35,119 bases of DNA from Perkinsus marinus ATCC 50983 (GCF_000006405.1 NW_003215060.1:48713-83831), one strand, 5' to 3'. Shown: positions 1-11,610, counted from the stretch's first letter. The notes: a model not told the origin generated them from the sequence alone. A program made the numbers and translations.

Positions 1-1506
1 ACTGCCTTGCAGATACTCTATTCCTAGCAACTAATTTTTGCAAAAATTGTGCACCCCACAAGTCTGAGTAAGCCTGTGGGACGTAGGCCAGACGTCGTTC
101 CAACTCCCTTGAATTATTGGCAGTTAGAACGAAATAGGTGAGAAACGCCCTCCAGCCAAACTGCCATTTTAAAAACTTATTACTCAGCCGACGTTGCGGA
201 GCGTCATCCGAATTCTCAGATTCAGCTACACTATTCGCATCGTCGCTATTAGCATCATCGATATCATGATGCCTAATTTCTACATTTCTACCTCGAATGT
301 TGACTGGCCCATCATTTTTACATAAATAAAAAGAGCATGCCCGACACAAATCTATCTCTACGGCTATACCTCTACGAATTGCCACCTGCGAGAATTTCCT
401 GCCCCGTAAAGTAGAAGAAGAAAATTTGTCTACTTCTATACGACAGAGACACGAAGCGCAACAGAGCTCTATTTCTACATCAGATTGCGAACTATCCGAA
501 TCCACATCCATCCCGTCATCCCCATGACTCACTATATCCGACTCTGATTGAGCCGAAGGTGAAGACGATGATGATGCAGGCGAAGGCGATGATGGTATAG
601 GTGATGGTGGAGGTGATAGTGGTAGTGATAAGGATACAACTGGAGTGGGTACCTGAATGAAAAAATTTTGCACTATTCCTAGTATTAAATACTTACGCTT
701 TGCTGTGAAGCATGAGCATGGGTTCCTAACGGTAAGACAGGTGATGATGGCGGTGGTGGAGGTGGTGGAGGTATAAGAGTTGGTGTCGGTATAGGCGTAG
801 GCGTAAACGTAGGCGTAGGCGTAGGCGTAGGCGTAGGTGGAGGCGTAGATGTAGGTGGAAGCGTAGATGTAGGTGGAGGCGTAGATGTAGGTGGAGGTGG
901 AAAAGGTGCTGGTGGTAGTGGTAGCGATGATGGTGGTGGTGGGGGCGGAGCAACTGGCGGGGGTGGCAGTTGATTCTGAGCTCGACTATAATTCCCATGG
1001 CAGACGATCAAGCGACTTACTTGTAATGTAGCTTGGTGTACTACAGATGGCAGTGACAATGATGTTAATGGTGGTGGTGCTGCTATTGTTGATGGTGGTG
1101 ATAGGGAAGGAAGAGGGAAAACCTATGCTAATATGGAAGACACCAAAATAGTAGATCGTACCAGTGGTGGCGCGGATGGTGTAGGGTGACCGTCAAGGAA
1201 GGGATCAGCAGGGGGCACTGGTGGTACGGCCGCCTGTGACTGCTGAAAACAAGAGAATCGAGAATGGATTCAGTTCAATAATTCACCTGACGATCAGCTT
1301 CCGCTTTAGCATCTTCCTGTTCTTTCTTGTGGATCTCGTTACGAAGCTGAAATACAAATCACGTTTTACATTTGAAATCTCACGTTACGCAAGTTGAGCG
1401 AAACACTTACATTGCGAGAGATACAGGAATTGCATATACCGTCCTTGGTTAGGAACTTTGCGCAAACTTTGCACTGTTCTCTCTTATTTTTGCGACGTGG
1501 TGCCAT
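1..1506 (-). CDS. Helitron-like Rep/helicase gene A, second copy (5' part, runs off window)
   Basis: This is the N-terminal part of a diverged relative of the large gene at 26-34.9 kb; Rep, helicase and nuclease domains would lie beyond base 1. Proposed exons are 1506-1411, 1346-1287, 1242-1162, 1122-1021, 975-697 and 652-<1, and every intron is phase 0 and 39-64 nt long. The ATG at 1506 opens MAPRRKNKREQC, with a zinc knuckle C-x2-C-x9-C-x2-C. A short charged exon (LRNEIHKKEQ) and proline-rich exons follow. The last exon has SCLCRIEV, RRKFSQ-like and FGWRAFLTYF stretches that match the right copy (SCLCRIDT, FGWRSFLTHF). The intron 696-653 (GTAAGT..CATTCAG) joins frames exactly. Exon 3/4 (39-nt intron) is the weakest join. 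Splicing and homology are inferred; domain function follows from the right copy. Confidence 0.72.
745..970 (-). repeat. Proline-rich low-complexity coding tract
   Basis: GGTGGA/GGCGTA-type repeats, read on the minus strand, encode Pro/Thr-rich sequence inside exon 5 of the left gene A. The right copy has Gln/Glu and Ser-rich tracts in comparable N-terminal positions, so composition here evolves freely between conserved zinc motifs. Confidence 0.8.
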
Positions 1507-2400
1507 TCGCTTCCTAAAGAAAGAAACAAACTTTCTTCCCCTTAATACATGGTAACAATGCTCACGAGTTTGGTTTTGTGTGTTACGGTGAGGTGTGGTG
1601 TGGTGTGGCCCGAGACGGGAGTACACGAATGTGACAACAATGATTGACACTAACGAACGAAAAATGACAGTATCTTCCTGCTTTTGTGTAATGATCATAG
1701 ATGCAGTACCTTTCAACTGTTGAAATTCGACAAGCTACATCATTGTATTATGATGAAACAGGGTGTAATACTAAGAAGGGTGAGTCAGAACCATGTGCGC
1801 GGAAGAATTTCATAACTCAAGTTTAGAATGTGATCTGATATTCGAACGTGTAAGATATTGAATCCGTAAACCACAGTGAAATATACCATTGAGCACCAGA
1901 ATGATTCCCCGATTAATTGACAGTTTAACCCAACAATTCAATGGCGAAATGTTCTAAATCTTAGCTTTCCATGATGTGCAGTACCTAAAATGAAACCATG
2001 AGTCGAATGTAACTTGTGATTCCGACTTACATGAATTACATGGAATCCTCCGATCTGCATGATAGCATTTCCGATTGTATAGTATGAGAAATTAGGCAGC
2101 CATATACAGAGAAGTCAAAGTAATGCTTATGATACATGAGCCATACAATTTTGACAAACTCAACACAGCTGTTACAGATCAAAAACACAGCTCGACGCGC
2201 CCAATAGGGACTTCATGCAGAGTAGTCATGGGGTTGCCATGTCATTCTTACCCGAATGGCGAGACTCCGTTATTACCACGCGGAAAAGACGAACAGTAGT
2301 TGAGTATCTGCCGAAAATATAGTAGCTTGTATTCTGAGTGATGGACTCACTTCAAGAGTAGAAACAGCCGAATAATTGAAGGAGACTCAGTAACTTGCTC
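1507..2400. other. Intergenic spacer between left gene B and left gene A
   Basis: About 0.9 kb separates the stop of gene B (2401) from the start of gene A (1506), both on the minus strand. I see no credible exon, RNA gene or transposon end here. The pyrimidine run just upstream of the gene A ATG may be part of the leader. Confidence 0.5.
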
Positions 2401-4261
2401 TTAGTCCTCGAGACTCTCATCTGCGACGTCGACAGAAGAAGCACGGTCAGCATTTTCCGGCGATGCTTCTGATCCGGCAGCAGCAGCAGCAGCAGCAGCT
2501 TCGGCAGCCAGACGACGTTCGCGAACCGCTGGTGGTTCTAACCCCCGGAATACCTGTCGCTATAATAAAGAACAATCCATAATGCCATCTTCATTACAGA
2601 ACCCGCCAATCCGCCTTGATCAACGCCTTGACTTCTTCCATTCTGTCGCTGCTGTTGTTGTGATTGCTGCTGTTGGTGCGGTAAGTGTTGCTCTCGCTGC
2701 TGCTGCTGTCCTCGCTGTTGCTGTTGTTGTTGCTGCTGCTGCATCAGTTGCTGCTGTAGTTGTTGTATTTGCAACATTTGTTGTTGCATTTGTTGTTGCA
2801 TTTGTTGTATTAAATCGTTTTGTGGTTGCTGTTGCTGTGGTGGTGGTGGTGCATCATTAACCTGGAAGCAGGGCACTATTGACGAGAGTCACGCGCATGC
2901 AGTGCATGAACGATATTGATACATTACCGGCTGTCTTGCGATATGGTCACGATTTCCTTGGTTGGCAACTTGTTGTACTGCGACATCTGAAAAAAAATGA
3001 TACGTCGAAAAGAGCATCCGAGTGGCATACTTGGTTGGTTGACATTTTGCCGTTGTGGGCCTTGGATCTGTGCTGCTCTAATATTGAGGTCGTTAGCATT
3101 TCGGACAACGCGTCTCAATCTGCGAACGAAAATACCCCATTGAAAAGTTGAAATATCTCACCTCATGGCCTTGACGTTTTCAATCACCTCGGGAGTGGTG
3201 TTGGATGGTCGCAGAGAGCAGACATGTAGTTTTGACTCAGTGATAGCTCCCTGCTCATCAGCAGTTGCAGCCACTCTCCCTGGTTTCACCCAGGCCGTAG
3301 CCACCCATCCACCGAGACTATTAACGTAAGCCAATATCTCCCTAATCTTCGGTCGTATCGCTAAGCCACTCCACTGGCAAGTCTCCTACAAGAAAACGAA
3401 TTAAAATAATCACGACAAGAACGATCTTACCAAAGTTGCTGCGTCGTCTACGAAGTAGGCTGTTAGCTGATGCGAGGATATCGTGAAGGAGCGGTTCAGG
3501 GTGGGAGTCTCGAGGACAAACTGCACCACCCATTTACTCTTCGTCGGATCCGTCGCGACACAGCCACAGCGCTTAGAAGGTGGACCTTGTGCATCGCACA
3601 AGGGACCAAAACAGCAGTCCTCTATAACCGTCGCCCTCAACAAGTTGACGGATTCCACGCGGAAGTTATAAACTCTGTAACGAGTAGAGCTCTCTATTCC
3701 GCGTGGTATATCCGTCAAAACCTCATCGACCGCAATAGGAATCAACCTATCGGGCGAAGACAGCAACTTAAGACCGTTTTCCAATCGACCAACTGTCGAT
3801 GGCTCGATCAAAGCTGCTGTAGACCCAGGAAAAAGGTCACCAACAAATTTGAGGAGGTCGTCACTCTGGCTACTACTGTAGGTGATGACCACCACCTGAA
3901 GAAATCATATCACTACTTCAGCACTACCATCGGAGAACTATTACAGGTTCTCCGCTGAGGACGTCATAGCACAGCAACCATCTATGGTAGGATTGCTCAG
4001 CCATAATCCTCTTGTTCTGGTTGCCACCTTGTCCACCCACAAACTTTTGAAACCTATCGAGTATTGATACCTTCGAATTAGTAAAGTGTGTAACTAAAAT
4101 TCCTACCTGACGACCTTTTCAGGAGCCTTCGTGTGAAGGAGCCTCACAATCAATTTACACTCACTGGTCTCCCCGTCATTGGGCAGATCGTAGAAGTTGA
4201 TTGTACGCAGCTCCAAGGCCTCCTCGATGGCCTTGTTGTCATCCCTATTGAGAACTGGCAT
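2401..4261 (-). CDS. Companion gene B, left copy (8 exons, about 507 aa, unknown family)
   Basis: Proposed exons are 4261-4107, 4053-3945, 3895-3431, 3385-3162, 3119-3031, 2986-2928, 2861-2598 and 2559-2401 (TAA). Frames join at every intron (38-66 nt). The protein aligns along its length with the model at 22856-24455: both start with a 30-residue segment ending DLPNDG/DVPMDG, and share a strand-like block (YDVLSGEPVVVITYSSS versus VDVESFNTFSIICRTSS), a C-rich motif (GPLCD..CGCV versus GALCD..CCCV) and a GGW/AGW block. Both end in an acidic tail after an AGS|VF-type exon junction. The C-terminal third is Gln-rich then Ala-rich. I do not recognise the family. The alternation of short beta-like segments with a Cys cluster would fit an OB-fold ssDNA-binding protein, as carried by some Helitrons (RPA-like), but that is a guess. 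Confidence 0.65.
2640..2850 (-). repeat. Polyglutamine-coding CAG/CAA tract
   Basis: TTG/CTG-rich plus-strand sequence encodes long Gln runs on the minus strand inside exon 7 of the left gene B. The plus-strand Val/Ala-rich frame over it is a shadow. Confidence 0.85.
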
Positions 4262-4345
4262 ATTTTTTGTCAACGGAAAAAAATACGACTTGAGTGACTG
4301 AGAAGTTGCATAGCGAGCGGAGCCTATACCGCAACAACATGCCTT

Positions 4346-4540
4346 TCGAGTTGTGCGTGTGTGCGTGAGTGCGTGAGTGCGTGAGTGCGTGAGTGCGTGC
4401 GTGCATGCGTGCGTGCATGCGTGCGTGCGTGCGTGAGTGAGTGAGTGAGTGAGTGAGTGAGTGAATGAGTGAATGAGTGAATGAGTGAGTGAATGCGTGA
4501 GTGCGTGCGTGAGAGAGTGCGCGCGTGCATGCGTGCAGAA
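4346..4540. repeat. GTGC/GTGA microsatellite
   Basis: Tetranucleotide tract of gtgc, gtga and gtgaatga units lying 85-280 bp upstream of the gene B start (4261). It produces a meaningless His/Thr/Arg-rich frame on the minus strand. Confidence 0.9.
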
Positions 4541-4852
4541 TTATTCTGCTTTAACATCGCAGCATAGGAAGCTACCAGATAGATCAAACGACTCGTGTAT
4601 TATAGTCGTTCGTTCGTATATTGTGCGTGTATTATATTTGACTTTTTAAGTTTCCTGCTTACATGGCAACTTATGAATTGAAATTCCACTTGCATAAAAC
4701 TACCGTGAACACTACTAAATACTTCACCCACTAATTAAGTCTGACACAACTAACTATGAACTGGCGAGAATATCATTGTCTCCACTAAGACACATTATAC
4801 GCGAATAAACAAGCATGTCGTTCATACAGTGCATGTTATCTACTACTACTTC
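4541..4852. other. Short spacer with nothing recognised
   Basis: AT-rich sequence between the microsatellite and the minisatellite; no gene or repeat recognised. Confidence 0.4.
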
Positions 4853-6444
4853 TGGAAACATCCTCCTACTATAAAAATACTACTACTATGAAAAAATACT
4901 ACTAGTATAACAATACTACTACTATGAAAATCCTACTACTATGAAAGTACTAGTATAAAAATACTGCTACTATGAAAATACTACTACTATGAAAATACTA
5001 GTATAAAAATACTGCTACTATGAAAATACTACTACTATGAAAATACTACTACTATGAAAATACTACTCTTATGAAAATCCTCCTACTATAAAAATACTAC
5101 TACTATGAAAATACTACTAGTATGAAAATACTACTACTATGAAAATACTACTACTATGAAAATCCTCCTATTATGAATATCCTACTAGTATGAAAATCCT
5201 ACTACTATAAAAGTACTTTTTTTAGAGTACTACTATGAAAATACTACTACTATGAAAATACTATTACTATGAAGATTCTCCTATTACAAATATCCTTATA
5301 GTATGAAGACCCTACTACTATGAAAATACTACTACTGTGAAAATAGTACTACTATGAAAATACTACTACTATAACAATAATACTACTATGAAAATACTAC
5401 TACTATGAAAATACTACTACTATGAAAATTCTCCTATTATGAATATCCTACTAGTATAAAAATCCTACTACTATAAAAGTACTACTATGATAATACTAGT
5501 ACTATGAAAATACTATTACTATGAAGATCCTCCTATTATAAATATCCTTATAGTATGAAGACCCTACTACTATGAAAATTCTACTACTGTGAAAATAGTA
5601 CCACTATGAAAATACTGCTACTGTGAAAATACTGCTACTATGAAAATACTATTACTATGAAGATCCTCCTATTATGAAAATCCTCCTATTATGAATATCC
5701 TACTAGTATGAAAATCCTACTACTATAAAAATACTACTATAAAAATAATATTACTATGAAAATACTAGTACTAAAACAATAATACTACTATGGAAATACT
5801 ACCACTATGAAAATACTATTACTATGAAGATCCTCTTATTATAAATATCCTTCTAGTATGAAACCCCTACTACTATGATACTACTATAATAATACTACTA
5901 CTATGAAAATACTACAATCATGAAAATCATACTACTATAATAATACTACTACTATTAAAATACTACTATGAAAATCGTACTACTATGAAAGTACTACTAT
6001 AAAAATACTACTACTATGGAAATCTTTCGAATATGAATATCCTACTAGTATGAAAATACTACCACTATCCGAATACTGCTACTATGAAAATACTACTATG
6101 AGTATCCTACTACTATGAACACAGTACTACTAGGAAAGTATTACCACTAGGAAAGTAGTACCACTAAAAAATACTACTACTATGAGACTCTTCCTACTAT
6201 GAAAATGATACTACTATAAGAATCATACTATTATGAAAATACTACTACTCTGAAAATGCTACTACTTTCAAAATACTTGTATGAAAATACTTCTAGTACT
6301 ACTATTATCCTAAATCAACCTATTACTACTATAGTACTATTAGTAATATTAATACTACCTATTCAACCTATCTACTTAATCCTTCTATTATCAGTATCCT
6401 ACTAGTATGAAGACCGTACTACTATGAAAGCACTTATAAAAAAA

Positions 6445-6600
6445 TACTACTATTTTTTTTCTCGAGCAGCACTCCTTTTCACCAGGCAGATAGCCAGTAT
6501 AGGAGTATGGCCGCGAACTCAGCAGCTCCGAAATGAGCTGCTAAGCCCAGGTATATGCTCTGAAGCAAATCCACATGAGTGGTATATGTACAGACTATTA
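6445..6600. other. Unique insert inside the minisatellite, with hairpin
   Basis: This stretch breaks the repeat pattern. It holds AGCAGCTC (6521-6528) and GAGCTGCT (6535-6542), a perfect 8-bp stem with a 6-nt loop. Origin unknown. Confidence 0.55.
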
Positions 6601-6710
6601 TTATCCTAAATCTACCTATTAGTACTATAATACTATTAATACTAGTAATAGTATTACTACCAATTCCATCTACCTACTAAATCCTCCTATTGTGAGTATC
6701 CTACTAGTAT

Positions 6711-7619
6711 GAAGACCGTACTACTCTGAAAGTACTAGTATGAAAAGACTACTACTATGAAGGTACTACTATGAAAATCCTCCTACTACGAATATCCTAC
6801 TACTATGAAATTCGTACTACTATAACACTTCTACTATGGAAATACTACAACTATGAAAATCCTACTACAATAAAAATACTACTTTTATGAAAATAATACT
6901 ACTATGAAGAATTATACTATGTAAATACAAGTAGAAAAATAGTAGTGCTATGAAAATTGTACCACTACGAAAATACTACTATGAAAGTAGTACTAGAAAA
7001 ATAGTACTAGTATGAAGACCGTACTACTCTGAAAGTACTAGTATGAAAAGACTACTACTATGAAGGTACTACTATGAAAATCCTCCTACTACGAATATCC
7101 TATCACTATGAAACTCGTACTACTATAACACTTCTACTATGAAAATACTACAACTATGAAAATCCTACTACAATAAAAATACTACTTATATGAAAATAAT
7201 ACTACTATGAAAAATTATACTATGTAAATACAAGTAAAAAAATACTACTGCTATGAAAATTGTACTACTACGAAAATACTACTATGAAAGTAGTACTAGA
7301 AAAATACTACTAGTATGAAGACCGTACTACTCTGAAAGTACTAGTATGAAAAGACTACTACTATGAAGGTACTACTATGAAAATCCTCCTACTACGAATA
7401 TCCTACTACTATGAAATTCCTACTACTATAAAATTTCTACTATGAAAATACTACTACTATAAAAATCCTACTAGAATAAAAATACTACTTATATGAAAAT
7501 AATACTACTATGAAAAATTATACTATGTAAATACAAGTAGAAAAATACTACTGCTATGAAAATTGTACTACTACGAAAATACTACTATGAAAGTAGTAGT
7601 AGAAAAATACTACTAGTAT
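6711..7619. repeat. Three tandem copies of a 303-bp higher-order repeat
   Basis: The phrase gaagaccgtactactctgaa recurs at 6711, 7014 and 7317, an exact 303-bp period. Sequence between these points is nearly identical in the three copies, so this part of the minisatellite was amplified recently as a larger unit. Confidence 0.9.
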
Positions 7620-7675
7620 GAAAATCCACTACTATAAAGTCTACCACTATAAATACTACTACTATTATAAACCGC

Positions 7676-8092
7676 TATTTCCATTAACTTCACAACTGCG
7701 ATGACTATTGGTGTCACTAATAGCGATTCACGCTTACTACTTTGAGTACTTTCTACTTCAGTGATGGTGATCATCATCGCTGTTACTACCAATACTACTT
7801 ACCACTACTATTACTGCCATTATCACCCAGATAAAACCTTGTGGGTACTGAAGCGCTGAGGGAGACTCCTTTATGAAAAGCATGAGGAACGTAATAAATC
7901 TGTCACTATCAATGATCATCCCACACTGCACGTACACTAACCATACAACTCTTACTCACTACATAAGTCATCAGCATCAATCACACTAGCAACACTCGCA
8001 TTATAAACATTTGATATGAAACTGATATGACTATCATCACTCATCGCAAACTATAAAACACAGGTCCTAACGTCCAGAAACTGAGACAACAC
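7676..8092. other. Intergenic region, nothing recognised
   Basis: Between the minisatellite and the stop of gene C. It holds a few more trinucleotide-like CTACTA words near its left edge; no gene seen. Confidence 0.4.
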
Positions 8093-8832
8093 TCATGAAA
8101 CAGCAGTAAAATCAGCTAGGCAGCCATCGTTGAAAAAGTATACGAAGGTAATGATCCCAGACGTACCTGAAATTCCAATGATCATGCGACATGAAGAATT
8201 ATACAACAATACCTTCATGGAGTAAGGAACTCATTGTTGTAGGAGTCGACAAAGCTCACGTAAGAAATCAAACATACTAATCGCCATGACGTTCAACTTA
8301 CAACCATCATTGCATTCCCTGCAATGTAACATCGTCCCACCGAAGTATCTGAATAAAGAGCACTAGAGTAAAATAGACACGGTCAACACATGATGGCAGC
8401 TTACGTTTCATAACGAACTGAGATCTGAGAGATCTTGCACATGATAGAAACTACCGACACTGCTGTAGGGCTATGTTCCTTGTGAAATTTGTCGGCCTAC
8501 AGAGCAATAATCATTAGATGACCCACCTACTGCGCACTTACAAGCTTGAATCCGTCTACTCGTCCGTGTTCACAATAGTAAAAACCCATGATGTGTAGGA
8601 GAACAGAGCAGAGGATATAATGCCAATAAGCGTCTACGCAGAAAGGGCAAAAGAGAGGGGTCTCATCGCACTTTTTGCAAGGACACCTGGAAGAAAATAT
8701 TCGTCGCACATTGAAGGTAATATAATTGACTCAATCGTACTCAGCAACTTGGCGGCATAGTTGACCAACGTCAAGGTGAAGCTTCCACTGAAGATCCTTA
8801 CGTGTTTTCTCCGAATTACAGGGGCAAATCAT
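8093..8832 (-). CDS. Small Cys-rich five-exon gene C (about 163 aa), unknown
   Basis: Proposed exons are 8832-8741, 8686-8542, 8496-8405, 8348-8260 and 8166-8093 (TGA). Introns are 54, 45, 56 and 93 nt, with donors GTACGA, GTAAGT, GTAAGC and GTGAGC and acceptors ending CCAG, GTAG, TCAG and TCAG. All frames join (phases 2, 0, 2, 1). The ATG at 8832 is preceded in frame by a stop. The product has clustered cysteines (MICPCN, ECPCKKCDETPLFCPFC, FYYCEHGRVDGFKL, LHCRECNDGC), suggesting zinc binding or disulphides, and ends in a hydrophobic stretch. I do not recognise it. Small exons give some freedom of choice, so this model is less certain than genes A and B. Confidence 0.45.
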
Positions 8833-8980
8833 AAACCCAAAAAATTGTCAATAACTATCGCTGAAGAGTAATTCACACTAACAACGAGCAGATTGTGTGA
8901 GCAACCCATAATTTGGGGTACGCAAAAACACAACTTGCTCTCTTGAATTCCTTTAGAGCGACGCGCATAATCCTAAATAG

Positions 8981-9047
8981 AGTGTCTGAGGTTTGAACTC
9001 GGAAGAACCTCGCAGGTAAAGCAACAACCACTATACTTAAAAAACTC
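8981..9047 (-). tRNA. tRNA-like 0 (degenerate)
   Basis: B-box-like gaggtttgaactcgg at 8986-9002 and D-arm/A-box AGTATAGTGG on the minus strand. The middle is shortened; probably not a working tRNA. Confidence 0.3.
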
Positions 9048-9306
9048 CAGGAATATTAGTAATATATAATAAAGTCGCGACGTTGTCAAGGTTGCCAAGT
9101 TTATTTGAAAAACTCAAATTGAAATTAAGCTGATACTCCTTCGGGCTCCTACCTACAGTACAGTAAGTCAACTGTGGTCGGGGACTCGCTGCCTGTCATT
9201 GACACAGACCCACAAATATTGCTACCTACTCCTACAATAGACTGCAAACACTACTACTCAGTAAGGTATCTAAGCATGTCCATCAATTGACATCGTTATT
9301 AAAATC

Positions 9307-9382
9307 TATTCAACCAGGATTTGAACCTGGATGACTTTCATGACATCCTGAAAGACTAACCATCACGCTAAACCACCTATAC
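9307..9382 (-). tRNA. tRNA-like 1 (Asp-type, GTC)
   Basis: Perfect T-arm ccaggatttgaacctgg at 9314-9330 and A-box region 9358-9375. The triplet GTC sits in an enlarged anticodon loop closed by CTTTC/GAAAG. Flanks do not pair as an acceptor stem. Confidence 0.4.
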
Positions 9383-9563
9383 AAATGATGTCAACTGTAC
9401 TAGAGTCGTTAATTGTTCAAACTACATTGTACCTACTAACAACTACTCTGGTGTCTGTCCAGAGCCCATATCCCACTGTCCCTACTCACTGCCACATCAT
9501 TAGTCACTGTATCACTCAAGTCGATAACCTACTCCGAGTCCTGAGACCTACTCCAAGAATATA

Positions 9564-9634
9564 CACCCGCTGGGATTCGAACCTGGGTCTGCCGAATGAA
9601 GGCCCACCGCACTAGCTCACTAGAGTAATGCAAT
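9564..9634 (-). tRNA. tRNA-like 2 (TTC at anticodon position)
   Basis: T-arm/B box at 9571-9587 and A-box-like 9610-9627. No acceptor pairing seen. Paralogue of tRNA-like 23. Confidence 0.35.
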
Positions 9635-9684
9635 GGTTGGTGTCAAAGTGGTCCAATGGGCGAGGTCATTATATTGGTCAGAGA

Positions 9685-9924
9685 CTAAATCGGTTATTTC
9701 TCGTAAATGAGTCTTTTTTTTTGAAAAAATTCTTTCATATTATTACTCAGCTCGACGAGAGGAGTCGATTGCGCCCATTTTCAGGGTGATACTTACTGTC
9801 ATTAACGAAAAAGGCCTCGCAGTTATACATTTTTGCAGGGGGTTTTCCTTCGGCTCTATATGGCGCGCCCTACGGGGCCCTACCCGCGCGCGCCCCTGTG
9901 AAAAAAGAAGCAAAGCTACATCCA
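9685..9924 (-). repeat. Hairpin module 1 (head only)
   Basis: Head with GAGAGGAGTCGATTG near 9757-9771, H1 hairpin about 9862-9895, a six-A run at about 9901 (T6 on minus) and CCACCTAG at 9922. The head equals that of module 8; the tail is replaced by unrelated sequence leading to tRNA-like 3. Confidence 0.7.
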
Positions 9925-9952
9925 CCTAGCGGCTGTGCGGAACGAACCCCCT

Positions 9953-10024
9953 ACCGGGGGGGTGCTAGAACCCGCGACCTCCGGATGGGAAGCCCGGTGC
10001 TCTACCGCTCGACCGCTGGGACAC
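9953..10024 (-). tRNA. tRNA-like 3 (TCC, Gly-type)
   Basis: The minus strand has a good D-arm (GGTCGAGCGGTAGAGC) and an anticodon stem CCGGG/TCCGG around loop CTTCCCA. The T-stem and acceptor stem do not pair. Confidence 0.4.
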
Positions 10025-10112
10025 ACGATAACACGTGCATCCTCAGCCCGGATGGGGGCTTGGGAGAGAGAAGGGTGCTACTGCACGTTCATAGGCCTCC
10101 GGCCGGGCCTCC

Positions 10113-10146
10113 TGTGCTGCCCCGCATAGCGGGGACCCCCAGCACA
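10113..10146. repeat. H2-type hairpin in module 1 region
   Basis: Outer stem TGTGCTG/CAGCACA and inner CCCCGC/GCGGGG followed by ACCCC. It has the same layout as the H2 hairpins ending the other modules and is similar to the hairpin at 24924-24954. Confidence 0.65.
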
Positions 10147-10239
10147 GTCGGCCCTCTTGCCGACGGTACTTATCATATTACACTCATCACTGGACTTACG
10201 GACACTTGTTACTTGACCCACGGTACATTTTCCGAGAAT

Positions 10240-10315
10240 GTCTAAATCCGGATTCGAACGCACGACCTAACGCTCGTCAAACCAACTACTAGCCCATTAC
10301 GCCAATGCGCCACAT
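10240..10315 (-). tRNA. tRNA-like 4 (degenerate)
   Basis: B-box ttcgaacgcac region 10247-10263 and A-box TTGGCGTAATGG on minus. Anticodon arm unclear, no acceptor pairing. Confidence 0.33.
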
Positions 10316-10325
10316 AAAATCTATA

Positions 10326-10987
10326 TCGAACTTTTCGCTACGCCCTTGCACAACGCACCATTTTTGTGGCGCATTTTCGCATAAAACGTGAATTGACAAA
10401 TTATCGTGGTCGATTTCTCGCAAGCAAATCTATAAACCAGAATTCTAAGACCATATCTGGGCTAATTAGAGCATTATCTACCTACACCCAAAGTTTGGAA
10501 AACTTTTTTGTGGATAATGAGCGAAATCGGCTGCAAAAGTACCAAATTCGCTGTGTATTCTGGGAGGTATTTTAGCGCGCGCCCGGGGCCCCTCCCCCTG
10601 CGCGCTGAAGTGTTGAGCGTGTCAAAAAGACGTCCACCTAGCGGTGTGCTGGTTGATCCTGTCACCTGCGGTGCCAGTTGCTAGTCTACCTGCCACGCTG
10701 TGGCAGACTTGACGTCCTCGTCCGGCATCATCCTGCCTGACACATTCTGTTCGTGACCCACTAGTGCTATTAGTTTGGTGTTGAGCCAGTACCACTGGCT
10801 TGAGTGCGCACTGTTAGCCGTGCGCACTGGTCTGAGTTTTCCGATGTGGAGTCCACATTGTGGACTAGAGTGCTACTCTACTCTCTGATGCGCTCTCGCG
10901 CGTTACTTTGCATTGCTTTGAGGGGGTTCGAGTCTGCATGGTTGATTGGTCCGTGCACCCCACTGAAGTGGGGACCCCGCACGGACC
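10326..10987 (-). repeat. Hairpin module 2
   Basis: H1 at about 10575-10606, CCACCTAG at 10631-10638, the cassette containing CTGGTTGATCCTG, then a chain of hairpins (for example CTGCCAC/GTGGCAG, GTGCGCAC/GTGCGCAC). H2 at 10948-10987 has a 9-bp outer and 7-bp inner stem and touches tRNA-like 5. Confidence 0.75.
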
Positions 10988-11056
10988 CGTCGTAGTTCGA
11001 ACCTGCGACCTTTAGGATGAGAGTCGGGCTGAATAACCACTAGAGTAATACCTCGC
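10984..11056 (-). tRNA. tRNA-like 5 (CTC, Glu-type)
   Basis: B box at 10991-11007; A box reads CTCTAGTGGTTAT on minus; loop CTCTCAT. Directly adjoins H2 of module 2; acceptor stem absent. Confidence 0.4.
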
Positions 11057-11284
11057 TTAAATAATTGTGTTTCGTCGAGGGTCGCCAGTCTCTAGTACCG
11101 TACACCGTGGTGGTTAGTTAAATCATAGTCGAAGACCTTGTGCTGCACATTATCACCAGTACTTAGTACGCGTATCAACTGTCAGAGGTCGGATATAGGT
11201 CAACCGCATGGCAGAGCATGGCACTTTCCATGAGACTGAACCAAATTTATACGGTCTATCGCTACTACGATGATACAAAAAAAC

Positions 11285-11358
11285 GTGATTCCTCAGATTC
11301 GAACCTGGATCTCTCGAGTGACAACCCGTCACACTAACCATTATACCAAACTTACTAT
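11285..11358 (-). tRNA. tRNA-like 6 (Asp-type, GTC)
   Basis: A box TTGGTATAATGGTTAG, loop TTGTCAC, B box GGTTCGAAT. Close to canonical tRNA-Asp in these parts, but anticodon and acceptor stems do not pair. Confidence 0.45.
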
Positions 11359-11537
11359 ATATATTAAAAGTGTACGAGACGCCAGCCGAAAGTTGAGTGT
11401 TGCTTGGTAGCACTGAGCATGGACTTACAGCCTACCCAGAGCCCAGAGGGCATTGTCCTTCTCACCGATACACTACTGACCGCTGTGCCACCCTAGTCGC
11501 TGACCTACTCCGAGTGCTGAATCTTATTCCGCCATAT

Positions 11538-11610
11538 AACCCCACCGGGATTCGAACCTGGATGTCTCGAGTGATAGCGCGCGCCCTTAACCTGCCAGAC
11601 TAGAAGGACT
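11538..11610 (-). tRNA. tRNA-like 7 (ATC)
   Basis: T-arm ccgggattcgaacctgg at 11545-11561; loop CTATCAC; a GCGCGC segment replaces the 5' side of the anticodon stem. Confidence 0.4.

Larger units (their letters stand above)
4853..7675. repeat. Minisatellite of about 15-bp ACTACTATGAAAAT units
   Basis: Nearly 2.8 kb of variants of actactatgaaaat, interspersed with cctcctattatgaa-type variants and shorter or longer phases. It is non-coding, with frequent stops in all frames. It is interrupted at about 6445-6600 by a unique insert with an 8-bp hairpin. Confidence 0.93.

Noticed and set aside
726-998. Minus-strand His/Leu/Arg-rich frame
   Set aside because: Alternative frame of the proline-rich exon of gene A; it lacks continuity with flanking exons.
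2582-2860. Plus-strand Val/Ala-rich frame
   Set aside because: Shadow of the polyglutamine exon of gene B on the minus strand.
3470-3958. Plus-strand 162-codon frame over gene B
   Set aside because: No recognisable motif, while the minus strand aligns with the right gene B copy.
10639-10680. 18S rRNA gene fragment
   Set aside because: The match to 18S is 13 bases plus a broken continuation; no further rRNA sequence follows.
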